Positions 1 through 7,514 of a stretch of 40,882 nucleotides of DNA are shown here, piece after piece. The stretch lies in IMG/VR virus record IMGVR_UViG_3300025282_000007, positions 1 to 40,882 of that record; one strand, 5' to 3'. Made by a program: the position numbers and the translations under genes. The number at the start of each line of letters is the position of its first letter. Position 1 is the first letter of the stretch. The stretch is from a virus. The notes beneath the pieces were generated by a model, which was not told where the DNA came from, did not search any database, and saw nothing but the letters and a program-made list of their open reading frames with translations.

Positions 1-127
1 CCTCACCCTCTTCATCTGTGGGCTCCTCACCCTCTTCACCCGTGGGCTCCTCACCCTCTGCCGGCGGCTCGTCTTCTGGCGGGCTCGGGGTCTCGGAATA
101 AAGCGGCGCGTACTCAGAACCTGGGAG
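1..127. repeat. Terminal direct repeat, left copy (assembly overlap of a circular genome)
   Basis: These 127 bases are identical to 40756-40882. A reading frame runs without interruption from 577 down to 1 and on from 40755 downward, so the repeat marks circular closure. An exact length of 127 matches a common maximum k-mer of short-read assemblers, so it is best read as assembly overlap and not as the phage's physical terminal repeat. True ends (headful, cos or longer direct repeats) cannot be seen. Confidence 0.93.
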
Positions 128-577
128 CGCGGGCAATGTGCTCATTTCATAGGTTGGCCCGCCCATGCGGGCGAGCGCAAGCTCGCGCAGGACATCGTCC
201 CCACCTGGCGCTGGTAGTCCTGCCGGTGGCGCACCCATCCGGCCGAGTGGGCCAAGAACGGCGCTTGGGACGCCAGCGGGCGGGCGAGTGGCGGCACCTG
301 CGGGAGGCGCAGCTCCGGGGCGCTGTGCGGGAGGCCCCGCTTGCTGCGCCCTTGCCTGTGCATAGGCCCGCGAGTAGTCGGGCTGGTCGGCCACACGCCG
401 CGTGAGCTCGCCACCAGCGCGAGGCGGTAAGCTGGTGGGCGCAACGGCCGTTGCCGCAGGCGCAGCCTTGGCCGGAAGAAATGCGGGCACAGGTGGCGCC
501 CCTTTTGGCAGGCCCCTGGCATAGCCTGCGGATGGCTGGGTTTTAGCCTGGTTGCTGCTTTTGTATTGTTGAACCAT
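1..577 (-). CDS. Internal-virion-type protein, N-terminal part (gene continues at 40755)
   Basis: This is the 5' part of a 577-aa gene whose 3' part is at 39599-40755. ATG at 577 overlaps the TAA of the upstream gene (577-579). The N-terminal ~170 residues are low complexity and rich in Ala and Pro, followed by an acidic repeat block of the form GEEPTDEE encoded by 24-bp repeats at the circle junction. No enzymatic motif is visible in this part. Its position between tail-tip genes and the giant internal protein suggests a virion component, possibly packaged and ejected. Function is inferred from position only. The junction would make automatic annotation report two truncated proteins. Confidence 0.8.
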   Translation of the reverse strand, partial: MVQQYKSSNQAKTQPSAGYARGLPKGAPPVPAFLPAKAAPAATAVAPTSLPPRAGGELTRRVADQPDYSRAYAQARAQQAGPPAQRPGAAPPAGAATRPPAGVPSAVLGPLGRMGAPPAGLPAPGGDDVLRELALARMGGPTYEMSTLPALPGSEYAPLYSETPSPPEDEPPAEGEEPTGEEGEEPTDEEGE

Positions 578-1029
578 TACTTAGCCTTTGCCCCTTGACC
601 CATCATCATCATCATTGGCAGCATCATATTATTCATACCACCACCACCACCGCCCTGCTGGCCCATGAGTAAATATTGCAAGGCCTGGGCGTTTTGTGCG
701 GCAGTTGCCTGCTTTAGTGCCGCCGCCTTTCTCTTCTGGGCGGCAGCGTCGTCTCCAAAGCCACTACCAATCGTCGTTGCTGCGGCTGGAGTAAGGCCGC
801 CCTGCGAGACGCTCAGGCTGGGCATTGCCAGCGGCATCCATGTGGACGGGGATGTGGCCTGGCCCGTAAAGCGAGGCATGTCGGGGTCTTGGGCAACCAC
901 GTCGCCAAGAAGGGATCCGCCCATCCCGCCCACCATTGCCCCGAGAATCGGATTGGCTGCATAGCTGGCGTAACCGGCAAGCGTGCCCGCCATTGGAAGA
1001 AGTTTTGCAAATATGTTTTGAGCTCCCAT
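577..1029 (-). CDS. Small Met/Gly-rich virion-type protein
   Basis: A 150-aa protein starting at ATG 1029 with GGAG 6 bases upstream. Residues ~8-45 are hydrophobic and rich in Gly, Ala and Met, so they could insert in or pass through a membrane. An Ala/Lys/Gln helical stretch (about 94-118) follows, then a low-complexity tail with six consecutive Gly and runs of Met (LPMMMMMGQG). It sits between the paralogous tail-associated proteins and the junction-spanning 577-aa gene, and its stop overlaps that gene's start codon. I recognise no family. A small virion protein that is ejected or interacts with membrane is a reasonable guess from composition and place. Confidence 0.75.
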   Translation of the reverse strand: MGAQNIFAKLLPMAGTLAGYASYAANPILGAMVGGMGGSLLGDVVAQDPDMPRFTGQATSPSTWMPLAMPSLSVSQGGLTPAAATTIGSGFGDDAAAQKRKAAALKQATAAQNAQALQYLLMGQQGGGGGGMNNMMLPMMMMMGQGAKAK

Positions 1030-1038
1030 GGTTTTCTC

Positions 1039-1581
1039 CTACGGTGCAAACACGTCACTACTGTACGTTAGCCAGATGCTTATGTCTTCACCGTTAAAGT
1101 CGGCGCCGCCTGCCTGCGACGGGACAAGTTTAATTAGATAGGTGGCGTTTGGGGTGAGTGGTGAGTTGAACGTCGAGGTTGTTACTGCAATGAACTTTGT
1201 GTTTGCACTGGTGGTCGTTGTGTTCAATTGCACAATACCGCCAGATGGGGCAGAGCCGGGGTTGTTTACTTTGTACAGCTCAACAGCAACAGTTCCGTTT
1301 GTTGCTGCGTCAGCGGTGGTTGCGGTGAAGCAAACACCCAGCTCTCGGAGGGTGCCGGTCCCGCCGACACTGCCATGCCTAAAGGTGAAGTAGTGACTTG
1401 TGGTGCCCATCGGCCCCTTAAAATCAAACGTTTTGGTGTCGAGCCAGTGACTCGTCTTAAGGTTGGCTGCGGTTAGCTGGCCGTTGAGTGATGTATACAA
1501 AGTGTCAAAATTTGAATTGACCTGGCTTGCCACTGCGGCTTGTCCTGCAACAAACGTGTGTGGTTTATGAATAATGCTCAT
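1039..1581 (-). CDS. Tail-associated small protein, paralog B
   Basis: A 180-aa protein. ATG at 1581 is chosen because it overlaps the upstream stop as ATGA and has GGAG upstream; the frame is open further to 1623 but that extension lies inside the previous gene. The N-terminal ~45 residues (HTFVAGQAAVASQVNSNFD, then LYTSLNG, then L-x-ANL) match those of the next-door gene (1578-2141). The remainder is predicted beta-rich, with Thr/Ser/Asn-rich strands. Such short N-terminal modules with a V-N-x-NFDxLY motif recur in phage tail fibre or collar proteins. A duplicated receptor-binding or adaptor subunit is likely but not proven. Confidence 0.8.
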   Translation of the reverse strand: MSIIHKPHTFVAGQAAVASQVNSNFDTLYTSLNGQLTAANLKTSHWLDTKTFDFKGPMGTTSHYFTFRHGSVGGTGTLRELGVCFTATTADAATNGTVAVELYKVNNPGSAPSGGIVQLNTTTTSANTKFIAVTTSTFNSPLTPNATYLIKLVPSQAGGADFNGEDISIWLTYSSDVFAP

Positions 1582-2141
1582 CCGGTGTGTCTCCCAAACA
1601 GACTTGCTTTGCCCTCGAGCCAAACGTCTATGTCGTGGGCGTTAGATTCGTCGAGCTCGTTGCTGCTCTGAAGGTCGATCTTATAGGTTTTTCCAGCATG
1701 CAGGGTCGTGTACCCGGCCCCGGCTGACGAATCGGCGGCAGGGGTAAACTTTTCTTCCGCTGTCGGGGTAAAGCCCATGTGGTCCCAAGCGGCCCCGTCC
1801 CACTCATATATTTGCGCCCGACAAAAGCCACTGGCTGCGGCCCCGCCCGTCGTGTTGCTGAAAGCTACGCCAAGCTCGGTAATGGTGAGCTCGACCGTGG
1901 CGCCCCCCTCTTGGGTTATTGTGGGCCATGTAAAAACAAAGCTGCGTGCCGTGCCGGTCTGCGGGGGGCAGAGCCCAACGTGGTGAAACCGAACAGACCA
2001 GATAAACTGTTCCGCCCTAAGATTGGCAAGGTTAAGGTTGCCGTTTACTTCAGCGTACAGCTGGTCAAAGTTGGCATTAACGTGCTCTGCGTAGGCATTG
2101 GCCCCAGACGCGAACGTATAGTGTTTTGTTATAAGGGCCAT
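1578..2141 (-). CDS. Tail-associated small protein, paralog A
   Basis: A 187-aa protein; ATG at 2141 overlaps the TGA of the upstream spike gene (TGATG). The N-terminus (HYTFASGANAYAEHVNANFD, LYAEVNG, L-x-LANL) is a clear relative of that of the following gene, and both proteins share a beta-rich body ending in an ID(I/V)WL motif (HDIDVWLEG here, EDISIWLTY in the neighbour). The pair looks like a tandem duplication that diverged beyond the N-terminal module. Position after nozzle and spike genes supports a place on the tail. No catalytic motif is visible. Confidence 0.8.
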   Translation of the reverse strand: MALITKHYTFASGANAYAEHVNANFDQLYAEVNGNLNLANLRAEQFIWSVRFHHVGLCPPQTGTARSFVFTWPTITQEGGATVELTITELGVAFSNTTGGAAASGFCRAQIYEWDGAAWDHMGFTPTAEEKFTPAADSSAGAGYTTLHAGKTYKIDLQSSNELDESNAHDIDVWLEGKASLFGRHTG

Positions 2142-2944
2142 CAGTAAACAACCACCACAGAAACATTGGCCTGGGCGCCGTTGCTGAAGCCGCCCTTGTA
2201 TTTGATTTGTGCGGTAGGCGCGATGTTGGTTGTTATTGACGAGTAGCTAAAGGTTGCCCCACCCAGAATAACATTTGTCTCGTCGCTTATTGACGTGTCG
2301 GCAGTCCACTCGCCAAAGTGGTTACCGTGTACCACCCACTGGTTGCCGTGCTCCAGGTTCACTGGTGGCTCGTAAATGTATTTTCCGTCAGCGCCCTGGG
2401 TCACGGTCGCCAAGCCAGGCCCAACAAAGCGATTGTTGATAAGGCTGGACCAACTGCTATGTTTGGATTCATCGTCTTGGTTTGAGTGCACCGCGTACTT
2501 AAAGCTCTTGAAAACGCAGTTCTTAATAACGCAGTTGTCACCCGTTGCGCGCACACACACCCCCGCCTTTGCCTCATCAGAAAACGTAATGCCGTCAAAG
2601 GCAACGTTAGGGGAGTCGGCCCAAAAGATTGCCAGCGACGTCACCTCTGTCCTCCGAACGGTGGTTCGGTTTGGTGCAAAAGACACAAACGCCACGGGCT
2701 TTTTGACTCGGATTTGGTCGCGCACAATGTGTTCGCCCTCGCCCAAAATAATACGCCCGCCCGTTTCTGGCAAAACGTGAATTGCGTTGTCTATGCTTTG
2801 TCCTGGTGTAACCAAAAGGCCGAGGTTGCGAACGCGCCGGCCGACTACATCAATTGAATGCTGGAGCCCTGTTACCCACTGCTCATCGCCGGGCTGCGTA
2901 AAGCCCCTGGTGGCGCCAACGCCGTATGCATCAATGCCGCTCAC
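2141..2944 (-). CDS. Beta-helix tail spike-like protein
   Basis: A 267-aa protein started by GTG at 2944, overlapping the upstream TGA (GTGA). Residues ~50-70 carry the turn typical of pectin-lyase-fold spikes (SIDNAIHVLPETGGRIILGE), followed by rungs such as NVAFDGITFSD, NCVIKNCVFKSF and SLINNRFVG that fit a right-handed parallel beta-helix. Phage proteins of this fold are usually trimeric spikes that bind or degrade surface polysaccharide. No catalytic residues can be assigned here, and at 267 aa it is short for an enzyme-active spike. A binding or structural role is as likely as hydrolysis. Confidence 0.8.
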   Translation of the reverse strand: MSGIDAYGVGATRGFTQPGDEQWVTGLQHSIDVVGRRVRNLGLLVTPGQSIDNAIHVLPETGGRIILGEGEHIVRDQIRVKKPVAFVSFAPNRTTVRRTEVTSLAIFWADSPNVAFDGITFSDEAKAGVCVRATGDNCVIKNCVFKSFKYAVHSNQDDESKHSSWSSLINNRFVGPGLATVTQGADGKYIYEPPVNLEHGNQWVVHGNHFGEWTADTSISDETNVILGGATFSYSSITTNIAPTAQIKYKGGFSNGAQANVSVVVVY

Positions 2945-5391
2945 CGTGTTGTCTCTCGGCGTTGAACCTCAAAGGAAAACGACGCAATGGTTCCAACGGG
3001 GCCCGGCGCCGTGCCGTCCTCGTCAGCCCCGCCCGTGGTTGCTTTCCAGTACTCTGGAAAAACCACGCCCATCCTAATAGACCGCCCAACGAGGTTACCT
3101 TCGCTGTAGTGCAGTCGCTGGGTAAACCAGTCCGAGCTCCCCCATACCATGGTGTTGGACTCGGGCTCCGAGTCGACCCCGGCGTCCCACTTCGCATAAA
3201 CCAGGTCACCGTTTTTTCCCAAGCTATCGACCCCACCCCAGAAATATGCGGGCTGCGGCCTTTCTTCTGCGGGGCTACTGAGGAGGCCTTGTGGAGAGTG
3301 AATTGTGTCGTATGCCCGTGGATGGCACTGTAAAAAACCCTGCTGTGCTCCAAAGCCCTCAGTGTCCGAAAGCCCAGATGCGGCAGCGGTGTTATCTTTC
3401 CACTCCTCAAAGGCGGCTTGCTCGCTTTCAACGAACCAGATTGGCCCCCAGTCGCTTATTGCTGCCCCGGCGTCGGTAGCTATAAGTCTTTTTGGCCTGT
3501 GCCCATAGGACAACATTGTGACTCGAGGCTTGCGAACATCAATGTAATCGTAATTGTCCTTAAACAGCCTTGCGCTACACCACGCATATGGGACTGCGCG
3601 CCGGGTAATCTTAAAGTCGCTATCCATGGCGGAAACGCCACCACCTCCCGCAGCTGTCCAGGCCTCGCCGTAGTAGGGGGTTGCAAAGTCCTGGCCCTCG
3701 TGTGGAAAGGTTTCCAGGGCAGACCACGCCTCCCCCGCCTCGCCGCCGGATGTCGAGTGAACCATGTTGTTTACACTCACCATCAACATCTTGTTTTTCT
3801 CAGACCAGTACGCCGCGTCAGAGCAGAAGTTTGAATATGAGAAGTTGCCCGAAACGTAGAAGGTAAACGCGGCGAGTTCGTAATCATAAACAATGGTGAG
3901 GCAGTTAATGTGATTGCCGTAGAAAAACTGATGTGGCTCGTAAACACTGTTCAGGCTGGTGTCGTTTCTCAGCGAACTCTTTATTGGCACATTAAACCAA
4001 ACTTGGTTGTGCACAGGGTTGTGGCATGAGGTCGCCAGGTGCAGCAGGCTCTTGTCAATTTTCCACGGGTAGCCCAGGCCGGCAGCAATGCCAAAATCCC
4101 CCACCCCCGTCATGTCGTAGTGGTGTTTCATTGTTGGGTGGGCGAGGGCCTGTGGGGTGTGTTGGCTTTCTTCCTCGTCGGAAAATAAGATGCCTATTGG
4201 GTCAGAAATGCGTGCGCTTTTTGGGCCATCGCTCGCCCAAATGCCATTGTCATTTACCCAGAAAAGCCTTTCCCCCGCGACGAGGGGTGTGTTTGGTGCA
4301 GTGCAGCCAACATCAAACATCTTCCACACCTTTGATGTGGTGGGGTCAATGCCTCCCACAAAACCATATGTTGACCGCCGTGTGAAAATCACAAGGACAT
4401 CGTTGTACGATTTCAGCCCTGTAATTTCTTGGCCGTGGTCTACCGTACCAACAGACGTTTCGTTGATGGCAAGGGGGTCGTTGATGTCTGACCACACAAA
4501 CATATGCCGCCCGAGGTTCATGGAGTATTGGTTGTGGATCATGTTGACGGGTATGTTGTCCCCGTCCGGCTCAACAAACTGAGGGTTGTTGGTTGTGTCG
4601 TTGTCTATTTTGCTTTGAAACGTAAGCGAGCGCTTACCATCAAACCCCGCATAAAAGACCATGCCGCCATGCGCTTCTGCAATGGAGCCGGCCGGTGTGT
4701 TTTCCGCGTAGGAAAACATCACCTTGTAGTTTTGCATCGCGTCAAAAGCACCATAGGCGCCGGTTGAGCTCTGATACCGGGGCTGGGCTTTTCGCGTTCG
4801 GCTGGCTGTCTTTATTTCGGGCGTGTAAAAATGACCCGCGTTGTATGGGTGCTCTGCAACGTCGGGAGTAAACACGTACACTTGTGCGTCTGTGCAAATG
4901 AGCGTGGCAGTTCTGCCGCCGGGTAAAAAAGTGTCCACAAAAGAACAACTAAACTCTCGACCATAGGGCTCGCCCTCCGCTTCTATGCCGTAGTTGAATT
5001 CATGCTCCGTTTGGTTGGTGGACAGGTTTATGATTGTTATGCCAATGCGTCGTATGTCTGAGTCCCCGGAGCCATAGTCTGTGTTGTCAATGTATGGGCC
5101 AACGACGATGGCGTAAGAGTCAGACACTGGTCGTTCAACAATATGAATGCGCGCGTTTGCATACCTCCCAAGGTTGTAACTGTAGTTTAAAACCTGTGAC
5201 GTGTTGCTTGGGCGGAGAAACGTGCCCAGGAAACTTAACAGCTGCTTGCCGGGGCGGGGCTCAATGTAGCCTCGGCTAAGGTTTACATTAATCGCGAGCT
5301 CCAGGTGCTGCTCTGTCTGGTAGGCGTCTCGCATTTCGACACCTTTCCAGGGCCCGGCAAACGTCTTTAGTATTGGCGGTTGGGTGGGCAT
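2941..5391 (-). CDS. Tail nozzle-like protein (podovirus tail tubular protein B type)
   Basis: An 816-aa protein; ATG at 5391 overlaps the TAA of the adaptor gene (TAATG). The start, with KTFAGPWKGVEMRDAY then ELAINVNLSRGYIEPRPGK, is characteristic of the phage nozzle family, where the N-terminal strand region describes gene-specific 'no more than a list of measurements' style beta-propeller blades. The body is beta-rich with many aromatic residues and no enzymatic motif. Size and place directly after the adaptor match gp12-type proteins of podoviruses, which form a hexameric channel under the adaptor ring. Family assignment is from memory of sequence style and gene order, not an alignment. 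Confidence 0.8.
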   Translation of the reverse strand: MPTQPPILKTFAGPWKGVEMRDAYQTEQHLELAINVNLSRGYIEPRPGKQLLSFLGTFLRPSNTSQVLNYSYNLGRYANARIHIVERPVSDSYAIVVGPYIDNTDYGSGDSDIRRIGITIINLSTNQTEHEFNYGIEAEGEPYGREFSCSFVDTFLPGGRTATLICTDAQVYVFTPDVAEHPYNAGHFYTPEIKTASRTRKAQPRYQSSTGAYGAFDAMQNYKVMFSYAENTPAGSIAEAHGGMVFYAGFDGKRSLTFQSKIDNDTTNNPQFVEPDGDNIPVNMIHNQYSMNLGRHMFVWSDINDPLAINETSVGTVDHGQEITGLKSYNDVLVIFTRRSTYGFVGGIDPTTSKVWKMFDVGCTAPNTPLVAGERLFWVNDNGIWASDGPKSARISDPIGILFSDEEESQHTPQALAHPTMKHHYDMTGVGDFGIAAGLGYPWKIDKSLLHLATSCHNPVHNQVWFNVPIKSSLRNDTSLNSVYEPHQFFYGNHINCLTIVYDYELAAFTFYVSGNFSYSNFCSDAAYWSEKNKMLMVSVNNMVHSTSGGEAGEAWSALETFPHEGQDFATPYYGEAWTAAGGGGVSAMDSDFKITRRAVPYAWCSARLFKDNYDYIDVRKPRVTMLSYGHRPKRLIATDAGAAISDWGPIWFVESEQAAFEEWKDNTAAASGLSDTEGFGAQQGFLQCHPRAYDTIHSPQGLLSSPAEERPQPAYFWGGVDSLGKNGDLVYAKWDAGVDSEPESNTMVWGSSDWFTQRLHYSEGNLVGRSIRMGVVFPEYWKATTGGADEDGTAPGPVGTIASFSFEVQRRETTR

Positions 5392-6104
5392 TAATAGGGG
5401 CTCTCGTAAACCATTCGCGTGTTGTTTGTTCGGCTGTTTTCCGTTTGCCTTACTTCGTTGTCAAGCCACTTCAAAATGTCATTGAGCTCGGGCGCGTCTC
5501 GCCTTTCTTTTACTGACAACAGCTTTGCGAGTACGGCCAGCACCAGGTCGTGGTACTCAAATGCGTGCGTGCCCGACAGGCCGTCAGGCGTAAGCAGTTC
5601 GTCTGCGGCGAGGGTCAGTGACTTTGGTATGCTTACATAGCGTACCCATAGGAACACTTCGGTGGCCGGCATTGGAATGATTGACAGGTCGCTGTGATCC
5701 AACACCCACCTCATGCTGTGGGTTTGTCCGTAGTTGTAATAGTACGGGTCTTGGTTGGTTGAGCTGGTGGTATAGGCCTCTTCCGGGTGCAGGTTTTCGA
5801 GCGAGGTGGCAGCGTTAGCCACGGTCGGGTCGGTGTTTTCAGACAAAACGGCTACGTCTAAAATGCGGTATGGCTCGTTGCTTATGTTGAGGGCGGTTGC
5901 GCCAGTTAGGGCGACCGCTCTGGTTTCAGCGGGGTAGGTAAACCGCTTATAGGAGGCAAAGTGAGACGGGTCACGGTTTGCAACAGCGCGGTAAACTGTT
6001 CTGTTGGCGAAGTTGGCTTGCCGGGTCAGCTGGGCGTCGGGCCAGTAGTTGCCTTTTTCACCCAGCAGATCCAGGGCCAGTGTCTTTAGTTCGGCTAGAG
6101 TCAT
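5391..6104 (-). CDS. Head-to-tail adaptor (podovirus tail tubular protein A type)
   Basis: A 237-aa protein beginning MTLAELKTLALDLLGE, with a helical N-terminus (LTRQANFANRTVYRAVA) followed by beta strands and a C-terminal helical segment (HDLVLAVLAKLLSVKERRD) rich in charged residues. This layout is usual for gp11/gp4-type adaptors that form a dodecameric ring under the portal. The start lies 47 bp inside the preceding gene, and the stop overlaps the nozzle gene by one base, so translation is probably coupled. Length and order (connector protein, adaptor, nozzle) agree with the assignment. Confidence 0.75.
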   Translation of the reverse strand: MTLAELKTLALDLLGEKGNYWPDAQLTRQANFANRTVYRAVANRDPSHFASYKRFTYPAETRAVALTGATALNISNEPYRILDVAVLSENTDPTVANAATSLENLHPEEAYTTSSTNQDPYYYNYGQTHSMRWVLDHSDLSIIPMPATEVFLWVRYVSIPKSLTLAADELLTPDGLSGTHAFEYHDLVLAVLAKLLSVKERRDAPELNDILKWLDNEVRQTENSRTNNTRMVYESPY

Positions 6105-6633
6105 CCTTCATCCCCACGTTGTGTTCCTTGGGTCCAAAATACTTAGACCCCGCGTTTGGGCCTTTGCCCAGGTTATGACTCATCGGCCCAACCTGTGAGC
6201 TCATCGGCTTGCCGTGGGCATCATACAAATGCTTGAGGCCGTAGGTAACATCATCCCACTGCGACTTGTCTCGGTCGTTAGCCAGCCTTTTGTCGGGTGA
6301 CACCATTCGCTTGTGCCACTCCTCGGGGCTTTTTTCAGAGTGAACATCGTGGTCGCGCAACCATGTCACCATCTCTGGGCCTGGCGGCTTGTAGGCGTCG
6401 CCGGGCCCAGCCCAAACATAAAACGCCTTCGTCCACCGCACTGGAAACAAGCTGTTGCCGTGGACAACGAAGTCCTCGGAGTCGTAGGCCAGCACCCACC
6501 GAGAGGTTTGCGTATCCCACGCAACCACCACCTTTGAGTCGGCGGCTGGTGAGTACTGGCTGCGGACATAATTTGTCCACTCCACCGAGGGCTGGATGGC
6601 CCTCGACCGAGCAAGCATTTCCTCAGTTATCAT
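6058..6633 (-). CDS. Connector-region structural protein, unknown
   Basis: A 191-aa protein with ATG at 6633 overlapping the TAA of the beta-helix gene. It is hydrophilic. The middle has several Trp residues (VVVAWDTQTSRWVLAYD; KAFYVWAGPGDAY; WLRDHDVHSEKSPEEWHKRM) and the C-terminal ~60 residues are Gly/Ser/Lys/Pro-rich and probably flexible. I recognise no family. It lies between capsid-side and tail-side genes, and its last 47 bp overlap the adaptor gene. A minor head or head-tail joining protein is the best guess. Confidence 0.72.
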   Translation of the reverse strand: MITEEMLARSRAIQPSVEWTNYVRSQYSPAADSKVVVAWDTQTSRWVLAYDSEDFVVHGNSLFPVRWTKAFYVWAGPGDAYKPPGPEMVTWLRDHDVHSEKSPEEWHKRMVSPDKRLANDRDKSQWDDVTYGLKHLYDAHGKPMSSQVGPMSHNLGKGPNAGSKYFGPKEHNVGMKDDSSRTKDTGPGSAG

Positions 6634-7505
6634 TAGGCCGGGTTAGCCGCAGACAATCCAGCCCGCGTATAGTTGCGAACCCAAAAATACGAGGCCGGTA
6701 GCGCGGCGTTTGTGCAGTCGTTTGTGGCTGCAACGCCAAAGCTGTTACCAGAGATAACGCTCCCCGTTCCGGTCTTCCCGGCGGTTACGTTAATCGGGTT
6801 AGTGCTCGCTGCAAAAACGTTGTTGGTAATGTAAACGCCTGTACAGTTGTGAGCTGGCAACTTCACCCCGTTGGTGCCGCCGGTAATGTGGCAACCCTCG
6901 ATTATCACATCTTCAATCTTGTCGTTGCCATCGGTATTGAGGTCGATGGCGGTGACGGCGTCATCCGCAAAGAAGCAGTTCTCTACTCGGAGGCCGGCGC
7001 CAAAGGGTGTGGTTGCGCCATTCACCTTGATAAAGGTTGTTGCCGTTCCACTGACCGCTCGAAACGAACAGTCCCTGATGACGCAGTCAGAGCCCGTGAC
7101 AACCACGCCATCGGTGCCCGTGATTACCTTGAACGTCAGGCCTTGCAGCACACACCTTACCGCACTCAACGCCCCAAGCTGAGTTGCAGCCTTGGCATTA
7201 ATGACCGTTGCCTCCCTGTACCCCGGAACGCCGTAAATGCGCGTCCCGGCCTCGGGTGTGAAGGTGCCATCAAGCGTGTGATCGCCAGGCATAACCACAA
7301 CCACGTCGCCCCGAGCTGCTTCGCAGCTACCCAGAGCAGACGTTAGAGAGGTTCGTACCGTGCCATCAACCTTGTTGTTAACAAGCTCTTCCACATGCCA
7401 ACGATTGGTTGAATCTCCAACAAAGAAGACCCGCCCGGTGCCAAGCGAAAGTCCATATGTTGACTCCACTAGTGCGCGAAGTCTCGAAAAATCCATTCCT
7501 AACAT
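6633..7505 (-). CDS. Beta-helix virion protein next to the capsid gene
   Basis: A 290-aa protein starting at ATG 7505 with a strong Shine-Dalgarno (AGGAGG, 5-base spacer). After an N-terminal helix, the motif GDVVVVMPGDHTLDGTFTPE and the repeated rungs (CVLQGLTFKV, DCVIRDCSFRAV, LRVENCFFAD, EDVIIEGCHITGG, VYITNNVFAA) indicate a right-handed parallel beta-helix. It directly follows the major capsid gene, where decoration or head-fibre proteins are often encoded, although a tail spike is also possible. It shares fold but little obvious sequence with the spike at 2141-2944. No catalytic site can be assigned. Confidence 0.8.
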   Translation of the reverse strand: MLGMDFSRLRALVESTYGLSLGTGRVFFVGDSTNRWHVEELVNNKVDGTVRTSLTSALGSCEAARGDVVVVMPGDHTLDGTFTPEAGTRIYGVPGYREATVINAKAATQLGALSAVRCVLQGLTFKVITGTDGVVVTGSDCVIRDCSFRAVSGTATTFIKVNGATTPFGAGLRVENCFFADDAVTAIDLNTDGNDKIEDVIIEGCHITGGTNGVKLPAHNCTGVYITNNVFAASTNPINVTAGKTGTGSVISGNSFGVAATNDCTNAALPASYFWVRNYTRAGLSAANPA

Positions 7506-7514
7506 ATCGGCCTC

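Noticed and set aside
1-127. 127-bp repeat as physical terminal repeat of the phage
   Set aside because: The exact length matches an assembler k-mer and the repeat lies inside a continuous gene with a low-complexity array.
2931-3431. Minus-strand frame of 166 codons within the nozzle gene
   Set aside because: Alternative frame of the nozzle gene without family motifs.
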